A stretch of 32,841 nt of DNA from a virus: IMG/VR virus record IMGVR_UViG_3300042556_002188, positions 1-32,841 of that record. One strand, 5' to 3'. Shown piece after piece: positions 1-6,022 of the stretch; the first letter of the stretch is position 1, and each line of letters opens with the position of its first letter. A program made the translations under genes and the position numbers. Under the pieces are notes generated by a model that saw nothing but the letters and a program-made list of their open reading frames with translations, was not told where the DNA came from and did not search any database.

Positions 1-204
1 ACGCTACGCCAGCGCGTGCTGGCCGCTGGCCCGCTGTGCCGCACCTGCGACGCCGAGGGCCGGGTGACGCTGGCCACGGTTGTCGATCACGTGGTGCCGC
101 ACCGGGGCAATCTGGCGTTGGCGTATGACCCGGCCAACCTGGCCCCGCTGTGCCATCGCTGCCATAGCCGGAAGACGGCCTACGAGGTGTGGCATGGCCG
201 CTAA
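1..204 (+). CDS. HNH endonuclease, 5'-truncated by window start
   Basis: The open frame runs into the left window edge, so the N-terminus is missing. The remainder has a CxxC pair (CRTC), the VDHVVPHRGN segment carrying the first catalytic His, the NLAPLCHRCHSRK segment with the Asn, the second CxxC and the final His, and then KTAYE. This order is typical of the small phage HNH nucleases encoded next to terminase genes. In HK97-like phages such an HNH protein works with the large terminase in cos cleavage and genome packaging; that role is inferred here from family and position. The next gene begins inside its last codons. A GTG at 16 is an internal start option, but coding similarity begins before it. 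Confidence 0.85.
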   Translation, partial: TLRQRVLAAGPLCRTCDAEGRVTLATVVDHVVPHRGNLALAYDPANLAPLCHRCHSRKTAYEVWHGR

Positions 205-457
205 CCTGCGCCGGTTCAGCCTGCGCGACCTGGCCGAGATGGAAGCGGACCTGACCGAGGATGTGCCGCATTACCTGCTGCCGCTGCTGCGCCAGTGCCA
301 GGACCAGCTGCGGGAACTCGAGCGGCTGCGGGTGGCGCTGGTCAAGGCGCGTGCTGCCGTCATGCATCTCGGCCAGCAGCAATCGATCCCAGACGACGAT
401 TCGTGGTCGATGGACCTGATTGACATCGACGCCGCCCTCGCGGCGCAGGAGGCGTGA
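194..457 (+). CDS. small phage protein, unknown function
   Basis: An 87-residue protein starting at ATG 194, inside the end of the HNH gene and in another frame. The same frame is open further upstream, but the overlap start fits the coupled layout of this operon. The protein is rich in Leu, Arg and Glu and looks helical, with a leucine-rich stretch around residues 25-60 that could be a short coiled coil, and an acidic C-terminus (SIPDDDSWSMDLIDIDAA). No known motif is recognised. Its stop overlaps the next start as ATGA. Confidence 0.6.
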   Translation: MAANLRRFSLRDLAEMEADLTEDVPHYLLPLLRQCQDQLRELERLRVALVKARAAVMHLGQQQSIPDDDSWSMDLIDIDAALAAQEA

Positions 458-621
458 TGACGTTGTCTCTGGTGGTGGTAATCGCATTCGTGGCGGGGCT
501 ACTCACGCTGCCCGTCTACCTCGCCGTGGACGAGTGGGCCGCAGATCGGCGGCAGGCGCGGTGGAACCGAGAAGAGCAGGCCCGTTGGAAGGCCGAGCAG
601 GAGGCCAACCGTGGCGAGTGA
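457..621 (+). CDS. small single-pass membrane protein
   Basis: A 54-residue protein beginning at the ATGA overlap with the upstream stop. Residues 2-24 are hydrophobic (TLSLVVVIAFVAGLLTL...), enough for one membrane helix, followed by a highly charged Arg/Glu/Gln/Trp-rich tail. This is the usual shape of small phage inner-membrane peptides. There is no lipobox. Function is unknown. The next gene's GTG start lies within its last codons. Confidence 0.55.
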   Translation: MTLSLVVVIAFVAGLLTLPVYLAVDEWAADRRQARWNREEQARWKAEQEANRGE

Positions 622-979
622 GCCGTTGACGCGTTGGGCTCTCACGGGCGAAGGCGGCATTAGGTGGCGTGCGGCCGAAGACGGCCCGTGGGTACTACAC
701 AGGGACGTTCACGCCGCCCTCACCGCCGTCACCGCCGAGCGGGACCGGCTGAAGGCGCTGGTGGAGCGGCAGGGCACCACGAACGAGTGGTTGGGGGCGC
801 GTGTGCGGGAACTCAGGGCCGCGCTGTCTCGCATTGCGGCGACATGCGCGTGTGACGGCGCAAGTCGAGCCAAGGCCGCACTTCAGGCTGACGACGTTCC
901 GCCTCCCGGCCACGCCCACCCCCGCCCCTGCAGCATCTGCCGCAGGGAGGACTGTACGACGGAGCATGCCTGTGAGTGA
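611..979 (+). CDS. hypothetical protein with Cys-rich C-terminal module
   Basis: A 122-residue protein with a GTG start overlapping the previous gene. Residues 1-35 contain RWALTGEGGIRWRAAEDGPWV, a compact beta-like segment, and residues 40-75 form a likely coiled coil with Arg/Glu/Leu heptads. The last ~25 residues read P-x-GHAHPRPCSICRRED followed by CTTEHACE. The CxxC, later Cys and HxC suggest a small metal-binding knuckle. The neighbouring gene ending at 1304 finishes with nearly the same module from an almost identical DNA repeat. The N-terminal part resembles small phage proteins of unknown function. Confidence 0.6.
   Translation: MASEPLTRWALTGEGGIRWRAAEDGPWVLHRDVHAALTAVTAERDRLKALVERQGTTNEWLGARVRELRAALSRIAATCACDGASRAKAALQADDVPPPGHAHPRPCSICRREDCTTEHACE
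908..958 (+). repeat. 51-bp direct repeat, copy 1 (3' end of a gene)
   Basis: This 51-base block differs from the copy at 1233-1283 by one base (G at 914, A at 1239). It encodes the GHxHPRPCSICRREDCT module at the C-terminus of the gene ending at 979. Each copy contains an inverted pair CCCTGC/GCAGGG separated by 10 bases. Confidence 0.95.
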
Positions 980-1304
980 CCAGCCGCAGTATCAGTGCGC
1001 CAGGTGTCAGTGGTTCGATGCTGTCGATACGTATCACGGGCTGTGCCGGAAGGATCTACCACGCTTTGCGGGTGGCGGCTCTCAGGCGGCGGCATGGCCC
1101 CTGGTGTTCAACCCCAAGATTCATTGGTGTGGCCAGTTCAGCCCCAAGCGCCACGCCCCCTGGACGGCAACGACAAGTGTCATCGACCTACTGAATGACG
1201 CCATCAATGGCGTGGACATCCCACCCCCCACCGGCCACACCCACCCCCGCCCCTGCAGCATCTGCCGCAGGGAGGACTGTACGGTGATCCATGCATGCGA
1301 ATGA
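966..1304 (+). CDS. Cys-rich zinc-ribbon-like phage protein
   Basis: A 112-residue protein starting at ATG 966, inside the upstream gene; a GTG at 972 is an alternative. The N-terminal half has the pattern CARCQWFD...GLCRK...WP...WCGQFSPK, a four-cysteine arrangement seen in small phage and plasmid proteins and presumed to bind zinc. After a linker, the C-terminus repeats the CSICRRED module of the preceding gene. Function is unknown; a nucleic-acid or protein-binding adaptor is a guess. The stop overlaps the next start as ATGA (1301-1304). Confidence 0.65.
   Translation: MPVSDQPQYQCARCQWFDAVDTYHGLCRKDLPRFAGGGSQAAAWPLVFNPKIHWCGQFSPKRHAPWTATTSVIDLLNDAINGVDIPPPTGHTHPRPCSICRREDCTVIHACE
1233..1283 (+). 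repeat. 51-bp direct repeat, copy 2 (3' end of the next gene)
   Basis: Second copy of the block at 908-958, 50 of 51 bases identical and read in the equivalent frame, encoding the C-terminal GHTHPRPCSICRREDCT module of the gene ending at 1304. The sequence before the block is unrelated except for a proline-rich stretch, so only the gene ends are shared. Confidence 0.95.
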
Positions 1305-1489
1305 CGGCGGCCACGCTCACGCCAGCAGAGCGCGAGCTGTACGAGGAGCGGGCTGCCATCCGCGAATTCGAGGGCGGCCTGCCACGCGCTGAGGCGGAAC
1401 GGGCGGCGCTGGCGGATGTGCTGCGGATGCGGCAGGCGCTGGGTGGCGACAGTGCAGGAAGTACACGACTGGCCGATGCGGCACGGTAG
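1301..1489 (+). CDS. small LTPAERE-type hypothetical protein
   Basis: A 62-residue protein; ATG 1301 is chosen because it forms an ATGA overlap with the previous stop. An in-frame ATG at 1295 is the alternative. The sequence LTPAERELYEERAAIREFEGG followed by LPRAEAERAAL resembles a small helical protein family common in phages and conjugative plasmids, with no known function. It has no membrane segment. It is the last gene before the non-coding stretch in front of the terminase. Confidence 0.6.
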   Translation: MTAATLTPAERELYEERAAIREFEGGLPRAEAERAALADVLRMRQALGGDSAGSTRLADAAR

Positions 1490-1636
1490 AAATTACACAG
1501 TGTCACCTAGGGAGGACGTCACCAATCTCTGGCGACTTAGGGCAGATGACCACCACGGTAGCCTCGAACATGCGAGCGCCAGTCAAACCGAACGCAAATC
1601 CAACTTTCCGTACATCAGATAGGTAGGAATTACACC
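1487..1636 (+). other. non-coding stretch before terminase; candidate cos/pac or promoter region
   Basis: About 147 bases without a convincing gene, visibly richer in A and T than the surroundings. A 12-base motif TAGRAATTACAC occurs at its left end (1487-1498, where TAG is the stop of the preceding gene) and at its right end (1624-1635, directly before the terminase ATG). In cos and pac phages the packaging site lies beside the small terminase gene, so the repeats could be terminase-binding sites; this is inference. No good sigma70 promoter pair was found. Confidence 0.35.
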
Positions 1637-2131
1637 ATGGGCGCACGAGGAAGCGGGGGGCATGGCCGCGGCGGGCCAGCCAAGCAGGAGGCGCAGCGGG
1701 GGCTGCAGGACACGACGGCCGACTGCGCCGCCCCGGAAGGCATGAGCGCGGCCGCGCTGGAGTACTGGCACTACTTCGCCCCGCTGCAGGTGAAGCGTGG
1801 GCTGCTGACGGAGAGCAGCCGCCTGGTGCTGCGCAACTACTGCCAGCTGCTGGTGGAGTGCGACCGGGTGCAGGCCGAGCTGGCCGAGAGCAAGCCGCTC
1901 ATTTTCTCGACCACGGTGGACGGGGCCGGCAACGAGCATCCCAAGGTGCAGGCCAACCCGCTGATCGGGTTGCGGCTGCGGCTACAGGCCCAGCTGCACA
2001 CGCTCGAGAACGACCTGTGCCTCAACCCAGCCACGGCGCTGCGGCTGCCGGCGGTGGCCGAGCCGGAGGTGGACCCGCTGGACGAGTGGGCCACGGGCAC
2101 GACGGGCCGGCGCATGAAGGCGGTGAAGTAG
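1637..2131 (+). CDS. terS: terminase small subunit, P27 family
   Basis: A 164-residue protein, normal length for the P27-type small terminase. The Gly/Arg-rich N-terminus (MGARGSGGHGRGGPAK) is followed by a helical part with the family pattern: a Trp-containing helix (EYWHYFAPLQ), GLLTESSRLVLRNYC, an A/E-rich helix, NPLIGLRLRLQAQL, and a C-terminal LCLNPATALRLP that corresponds to the family's L-x-P-x-S-R segment. It recognises phage DNA and recruits the large subunit for packaging. It sits four bases upstream of the large terminase. The start follows GGTAGGAA, an acceptable ribosome binding site. Confidence 0.85.
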   Translation: MGARGSGGHGRGGPAKQEAQRGLQDTTADCAAPEGMSAAALEYWHYFAPLQVKRGLLTESSRLVLRNYCQLLVECDRVQAELAESKPLIFSTTVDGAGNEHPKVQANPLIGLRLRLQAQLHTLENDLCLNPATALRLPAVAEPEVDPLDEWATGTTGRRMKAVK

Positions 2132-2135
2132 CCGC

Positions 2136-3815
2136 ATGGCACGACGGCATCCCATCACGACGTATGCCGAGCGGGTGCTGGCGGGCAAGGTGCCGGCCGG
2201 GCAGCTGCATCAGCAGGCATGCGCGCGGCACCTGGCCGACCTGGCCGGCGGGCGGCATCGGTTCGACGGGACGGCGGCCACCAAGGCGATCGAGTTCTTC
2301 CCGAAGGTGCTGCGGCACTACAAGGGCGAATGGGCCGGGCAGCCGATCGTGCTGGAGCCGTGGCAGGCGTTCATCGTGGGCAGCCTGTGGGGCTGGCGCG
2401 ACGAGGCCGGGCTGCGGCGGTTCCGGTCCAGCTTCCTCGAGTTCCCCCGTGGGCAGGGCAAGAGCACGATCGCGGCCGGCGTCGGGCTGCTGGCGACGTT
2501 CTTCGACGGCGAGCCGGGCGCGGACGGATTTTGTGTCGCGACCAAGAGGGACCAGGCGCGCATCGTGTTCGAGGCGGCCCGGCGGATGGTGCTGGCGTCT
2601 CCGGCGCTGCGGAAGCGCATCGAACCCGAGAAGCACCAGCTGCTGCAGGAGTCGAGCGCGAGCAAGCTGCTGCCGCTGGGGGCCGATGCGGACACGCTGG
2701 ACGGCCTGCGCCCGCACATCGTCATCGCGGATGAAGTGCATGCCCACAAGAATGCCGGCGTGATCGAGATCATGCAGACGGGCATGGGCACGCGGCGGCA
2801 CCCACTGCTCTTTGAGATCACGACGGCGGGGCAGGAGCGGCTGTCGATCTGGTGGCAGCACCGGGAGTACACGCGGCAGATTCTAGAGGGCGTGATCGAG
2901 GACGACACATGGTTCGGCCTCATTGCCTGTGCCGACGAGGACGACGACTGGCAGGACCCGGCCACGTGGGCGAAGGCGAATCCCAACTACGGCGTCTCGG
3001 TCAAGAAGGACTACCTGGCCGGCGAGTGTCGGAAGGCCGTCAACATCCCGGCGTATGAACCGACGTTTCGGCGGCTGCATGTCGGGCAGTTGGTGGAGCA
3101 GGACACGCGGATCATCCCGCGCACGCAGTGGGACGCCTGCGGGGAGCCGTTCAACTGGTCGGCCTTTGAGGGGCGGGAAGTGTGGGCTGGGCTGGACTTA
3201 TCCAAGACGACCGACCTGACGGCCTGCACCTGGCTGCACGTGACACCGGAGGGGCATGTGCGCGTGTGGCCGCAGGTGTGGGTGCCGGAGGCCAAGCTGG
3301 CCGACCCGACTGACCGGGTGCCCTACCGCACATGGGCGGCGCAGGGCTGGGTGACGGTCACGCCGGGTAGCGTCGTGGACTACCAGCGGGTGCGGGCTGA
3401 CATCTTGGCGAAGGCCGGCACCTGCACCGTGCGCGGCCTCGGCTTCGACCCGTGGAACGCCAGCGAGACGGCGGCGGCGCTGGCGCAGTCGCTGGGGCAG
3501 GACCGGGTGATCGAGGTGCGGCAAGGGTTCGCGTCGATGGCCGAGCCGATGCAGCGGTTCCTGGCGCTGCTCGCGGGCGGCATGCTGCGGCACCCGCAGT
3601 CGCCGGTCCTGACCTGGGCCGCCGACAACCTGCAAGCCTCGACGGACCCGGCCGGCAACCTGAAACCGGACAAGGCAAAGAGTCGGCAGCGCATCGACCC
3701 CGTGGTGGCGCTGCTCAATGGGCTGTTCCTGTGGCTGCGGTTCGGGCGGGATGCCGGGCCGAGCGTGTACGAAACCCGCGGCGTGATCTCGCTGCGGCCT
3801 CTGGAGGGACGATGA
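2136..3815 (+). CDS. terL: terminase large subunit (ATPase/nuclease)
   Basis: A 559-residue protein, normal size for the Terminase_1/HK97 gp2-like group. The ATPase half has a Walker A motif PRGQGKST (residues 104-111) and Walker B IVIADEVH (residues 195-202, catalytic Glu 200). The C-terminal RNase H-like nuclease starts near residue 350 with GLDLSKTTD, the first metal-binding Asp; GFDPWNA lies in the middle and a late Asp occurs in RIDPVVALLNGLF. It cuts concatemeric DNA and drives it into the prohead through the portal. Its stop overlaps the next gene as ATGA, although that gene is not the portal, which is unusual. Confidence 0.95.
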   Translation: MARRHPITTYAERVLAGKVPAGQLHQQACARHLADLAGGRHRFDGTAATKAIEFFPKVLRHYKGEWAGQPIVLEPWQAFIVGSLWGWRDEAGLRRFRSSFLEFPRGQGKSTIAAGVGLLATFFDGEPGADGFCVATKRDQARIVFEAARRMVLASPALRKRIEPEKHQLLQESSASKLLPLGADADTLDGLRPHIVIADEVHAHKNAGVIEIMQTGMGTRRHPLLFEITTAGQERLSIWWQHREYTRQILEGVIEDDTWFGLIACADEDDDWQDPATWAKANPNYGVSVKKDYLAGECRKAVNIPAYEPTFRRLHVGQLVEQDTRIIPRTQWDACGEPFNWSAFEGREVWAGLDLSKTTDLTACTWLHVTPEGHVRVWPQVWVPEAKLADPTDRVPYRTWAAQGWVTVTPGSVVDYQRVRADILAKAGTCTVRGLGFDPWNASETAAALAQSLGQDRVIEVRQGFASMAEPMQRFLALLAGGMLRHPQSPVLTWAADNLQASTDPAGNLKPDKAKSRQRIDPVVALLNGLFLWLRFGRDAGPSVYETRGVISLRPLEGR

Positions 3816-5194
3816 CACTGGAGCACTACTGGCACACCATCCCCGGCTGGTTCGACTGGCACGACACTTACGCCCGCTGGGTGCGTGAGGTACCCGACGA
3901 CGGCGTGATCGTGGAGGTGGGCAGCTTCAAGGGGCGCAGCGCGGCCTTCCTTGGCGTGGAGGCCATCAACAGCGGCAAGCGGCTGCGGCTGCACTGCGTG
4001 GACACCTGGCAGGGCAGCCCCGAACTGATGCAGCTGCCCGAGGTGCGGGACGGCTCGTTCTATCACGAGTTCGTCACGAACCTGCAGCCGGTGATCAACC
4101 CAGCAGACAAGGAGCGCAGCCACAATACGCGGCTGTTCATCCATCGCAAGCCGTCCGTGCTGGCGGCCGAGCAGTTCCCCGATGGCGGCGTGGACCGCAT
4201 CTGGCTGGACGGCGACCACAGCACGGCGGGGCTGCTGGCCGACCTCGAGGCATGGTGGCCCAAGCTGGCCCCCGGCGGCGAGATCGGCGGGCATGACTTC
4301 GGCTGGTTCGGCGTGACGCCAGCCGTGGAGCAGTTCGCGCAGCGGCGGGGGGTGCCCATTCAGGTGCTGGACCCGTGCCCGGCGGCCGGCACCGAGAACG
4401 TGTCGCAGTCGTTCCTGTTGCGCAAGGCGCGGCCCGTGTCGGACTGGGCCGTGCCGGAAGGGCTGCGGTCGGTGCAGGTGACGGTGGCCTGTAACCATCC
4501 GTTCGTGCCACGGCAGACGGTGGCCAGCTTGGGGCCGCTGCTGCTGCATGCGCGGGAGCAGGCCAAGGCGCTCGGCTTCGAGGTGGACGTGCATTGGGAA
4601 GCGGAGGCGTTCTGTCTGGACACGCTGCGCGACCGGGCCGCCTACCGGGCGCTGTGCGAGGGTCATAGCCACGTGCTCTGGCTGGACGCGGACAACGTGT
4701 GGCCGCATGGCCTGCTCGGCAAGCTGCTGCCGCATCACGAGCGCGGCATCGTCGGCGGGCTGTACCACCTGAAGACGCCGCCGCATCAGCCCGTGGCGCT
4801 GCGCAAGGCGGCCGACGACCCCGACCCGAACATGTACACGCACCTGACCCACGTGCATGAGGAGCGGGCGCTGGTCGAAGTGGACGTGCTCGGCATGGGC
4901 TGCACGCTGGTGCCCACGGCGGTGTTCCGGCTGCTCGAGCGGCCCTGGTTCAAGTTTCAGGCGGATGCGGCGGGCTGGATGCGTGTCACGGAAGACATCT
5001 GGTTCTGCCAGCGGGCCAAGCAGGAGGCCGGCTGCCGGCTGTGGGTCGATCCCACGCTCAACATCGGCCACGTGGCCCACAGCGTGGTGGGCGTGCGCAA
5101 CTACGAGGAGTTCTTGCCGGCCGTCGAGAAGGCGCAGCGCGAGAAGCGGCGGCGGGCACTGGAGGCGGCAGCGCAGCAGCAGGGGGTGGCCTAG
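3812..5194 (+). CDS. fused SAM methyltransferase and GT-A glycosyltransferase
   Basis: A 460-residue two-domain protein starting at the ATGA overlap with terL. Residues ~1-205 look like a class I methyltransferase of the Methyltransf_24 type: IVEVGSFKGRS (33-43) is the SAM glycine loop, CVDTWQGSPE follows, and IWLDGDHS (130-137) plus PGGEIGGHDFGW complete the fold. Residues ~220-435 look like a GT-A glycosyltransferase: WLDADN (290-295) supplies the DxD metal motif, then GIVGGLYH, VLGMGCTLVPTAVF, PWFKF and TEDIWFCQRA. A Lys/Arg-rich tail ends the protein. Each half alone is common in phages; the substrate is unknown (DNA base, capsid or tail sugar, or host glycan). Its position between terminase and portal suggests late expression. 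Confidence 0.8.
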   Translation: MTLEHYWHTIPGWFDWHDTYARWVREVPDDGVIVEVGSFKGRSAAFLGVEAINSGKRLRLHCVDTWQGSPELMQLPEVRDGSFYHEFVTNLQPVINPADKERSHNTRLFIHRKPSVLAAEQFPDGGVDRIWLDGDHSTAGLLADLEAWWPKLAPGGEIGGHDFGWFGVTPAVEQFAQRRGVPIQVLDPCPAAGTENVSQSFLLRKARPVSDWAVPEGLRSVQVTVACNHPFVPRQTVASLGPLLLHAREQAKALGFEVDVHWEAEAFCLDTLRDRAAYRALCEGHSHVLWLDADNVWPHGLLGKLLPHHERGIVGGLYHLKTPPHQPVALRKAADDPDPNMYTHLTHVHEERALVEVDVLGMGCTLVPTAVFRLLERPWFKFQADAAGWMRVTEDIWFCQRAKQEAGCRLWVDPTLNIGHVAHSVVGVRNYEEFLPAVEKAQREKRRRALEAAAQQQGVA

Positions 5195-5284
5195 ATGCTG
5201 ATGCGATGGGACATCGACGCCGTGATTAGCAGCGTGTTCTGGCGAGTCGTGTGGCTGATGATCATCTGGAGGCTGATCCGATGA
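5195..5284 (+). CDS. 29-residue hydrophobic peptide
   Basis: The ATG directly abuts the upstream TAG and the stop overlaps the next start (ATGA), so both ends fit the coupled operon. The peptide is MLMRWDIDAVISSVFWRVVW followed by LMIIWRLIR: a single amphipathic or membrane helix rich in Trp, Ile and Val with Arg at the end. It is too short for a family assignment. Coding status rests only on spacing and composition; it may serve just to couple translation. Confidence 0.35.
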   Translation: MLMRWDIDAVISSVFWRVVWLMIIWRLIR

Positions 5285-5319
5285 CGGACGTATTCGCGCG
5301 GTACATCACGCTGGAGCAG
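5278..5319 (+). repeat. 42-bp perfect direct repeat, copy 1 (gene start)
   Basis: These 42 bases are identical to 5502-5543 and include the start codon and first 13 codons of the gene at 5281. After the repeat this copy has nine extra bases (CGCGACAAG) before the two sequences match again for eight bases (GCCGAGCG), showing true common ancestry rather than chance. Confidence 0.95.
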
Positions 5320-5508
5320 CGCGACAAGGCCGAGCGGGAACTGGCCGAGGCGCGGCGGGATGTGCGGCGGCTATGGGCAGCACTGTTCCGGCACGGCGTT
5401 CACGATGTGACATGCGCGAAGCGGCGCAGCCTGTTCGCGTGCCACGAGATCCGGCCATGCGACTGCGGCTTTGACGACGCGCTGGCAATCTCACAGGAGG
5501 CCCGATGA
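5281..5508 (+). CDS. small Cys-rich protein with duplicated N-terminus
   Basis: A 75-residue protein. It begins MTDVFARYITLEQ, exactly like the following gene, continues through a charged helix (RDKAERELAEARRDVRRLWAAL), and ends in a His/Cys-rich part (HGVHDVTCAKRR, FACHEIRPCDCGFDDAL) resembling the C-terminal knuckle of many small phage proteins that probably bind zinc. The start has GGAGG eight bases upstream. The protein appears chimeric, the first 13 residues being borrowed from or lent to the neighbouring HTH gene. Function is unknown. Confidence 0.6.
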   Translation: MTDVFARYITLEQRDKAERELAEARRDVRRLWAALFRHGVHDVTCAKRRSLFACHEIRPCDCGFDDALAISQEAR

Positions 5509-5543
5509 CGGACGTATTCGCGCGGTACATCACGCTGGAGCAG
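5502..5543 (+). repeat. 42-bp perfect direct repeat, copy 2 (gene start)
   Basis: Identical to 5278-5319. It covers the start of the HTH gene at 5505, with a strong AGGAGG ribosome binding site just before it; copy 1 has its own GGAGG in unrelated upstream sequence. Confidence 0.95.
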
Positions 5544-5708
5544 GCCGAGCGCATCACGGGCACGCCGTCGCGCACGCTGCGGGAGTGGGTGCGCAAGGGG
5601 GCGCTGACCCGGCACACCAACGCGGGCGGCTTCGTCATCCTGGTGGATCTCGAGGAACTGCGGCCGCGGCCCAAGCTGACCACCCGCAGCACGAGCGCCA
5701 CGGCATGA
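5505..5708 (+). CDS. small helix-turn-helix (excisionase/MerR-like) protein
   Basis: A 67-residue protein. Residues ~9-35 (ITLEQAERITGTPSRTLREW) form the helix-turn-helix of the HTH_17/excisionase or MerR type, where a Trp closes the recognition helix; VRKGALTR and a beta-hairpin wing (GGFVILVDLEEL) follow. Such proteins bind DNA as excisionases, packaging adaptors or small regulators. Here it lies within the late operon, not near the integrase, so excisionase function is less likely. It overlaps neighbours on both sides by four bases. Confidence 0.7.
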   Translation: MTDVFARYITLEQAERITGTPSRTLREWVRKGALTRHTNAGGFVILVDLEELRPRPKLTTRSTSATA

Positions 5709-5998
5709 GCAGGCCCGAGCAATTCGCGGTTGCCGTGGTGGCTGGCCTGCTTGGGATGGCCGTCCTCGCCATCGCCCCACATGCCCTGACATTCCTTGAC
5801 AGACTCCGAAAGCGGGCGCTTTCGCATCGACCGCCGATGCCGCATCGTGAGAACGGCGGGAAAGTCATAGCCGACCTGTTCCAGCTCACCGGCTTCGGCC
5901 TGATGGTGACTGGGGTGGCACTGTACTCAGTGCCGATGGCGCTGATTCTCGCCGGAGCGGCGCTGTTCCATGCGGGCGGATTAGCCGCCCGCCGGTAG
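5705..5998 (+). CDS. small two-segment membrane protein
   Basis: A 97-residue protein with ATGA overlap to the preceding gene. A hydrophobic segment at residues ~8-28 (AVAVVAGLLGMAVLAIAPHA) is followed by an Arg/His/Pro-rich loop (~35-52), then a second hydrophobic region at ~58-93 that may hold two helices (LTGFGLMVTGVALYSV and ALILAGAALFHAGGLAA) and an Arg-rich end. Membrane location is likely, function unknown. It is not obviously a holin, being far from the endolysin and next to the portal gene. Confidence 0.55.
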   Translation: MSRPEQFAVAVVAGLLGMAVLAIAPHALTFLDRLRKRALSHRPPMPHRENGGKVIADLFQLTGFGLMVTGVALYSVPMALILAGAALFHAGGLAARR

Positions 5999-6022
5999 CA
6001 GCCGCCGCGCACCAGGCGCGGT

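Noticed and set aside
1416-1622. Possible 68-residue gene in front of the terminase
   Set aside because: It starts inside the preceding gene, has a Cys/Arg/Trp-rich unlikely composition and no ribosome binding site. The stretch is better explained as non-coding.
3452-3811. Longer N-terminus for the methyltransferase-glycosyltransferase gene
   Set aside because: The frame is open upstream but overlaps the terminase gene with Gly/Ala/Arg-rich shadow sequence; the ATGA start at 3812 fits the operon and the domain start.
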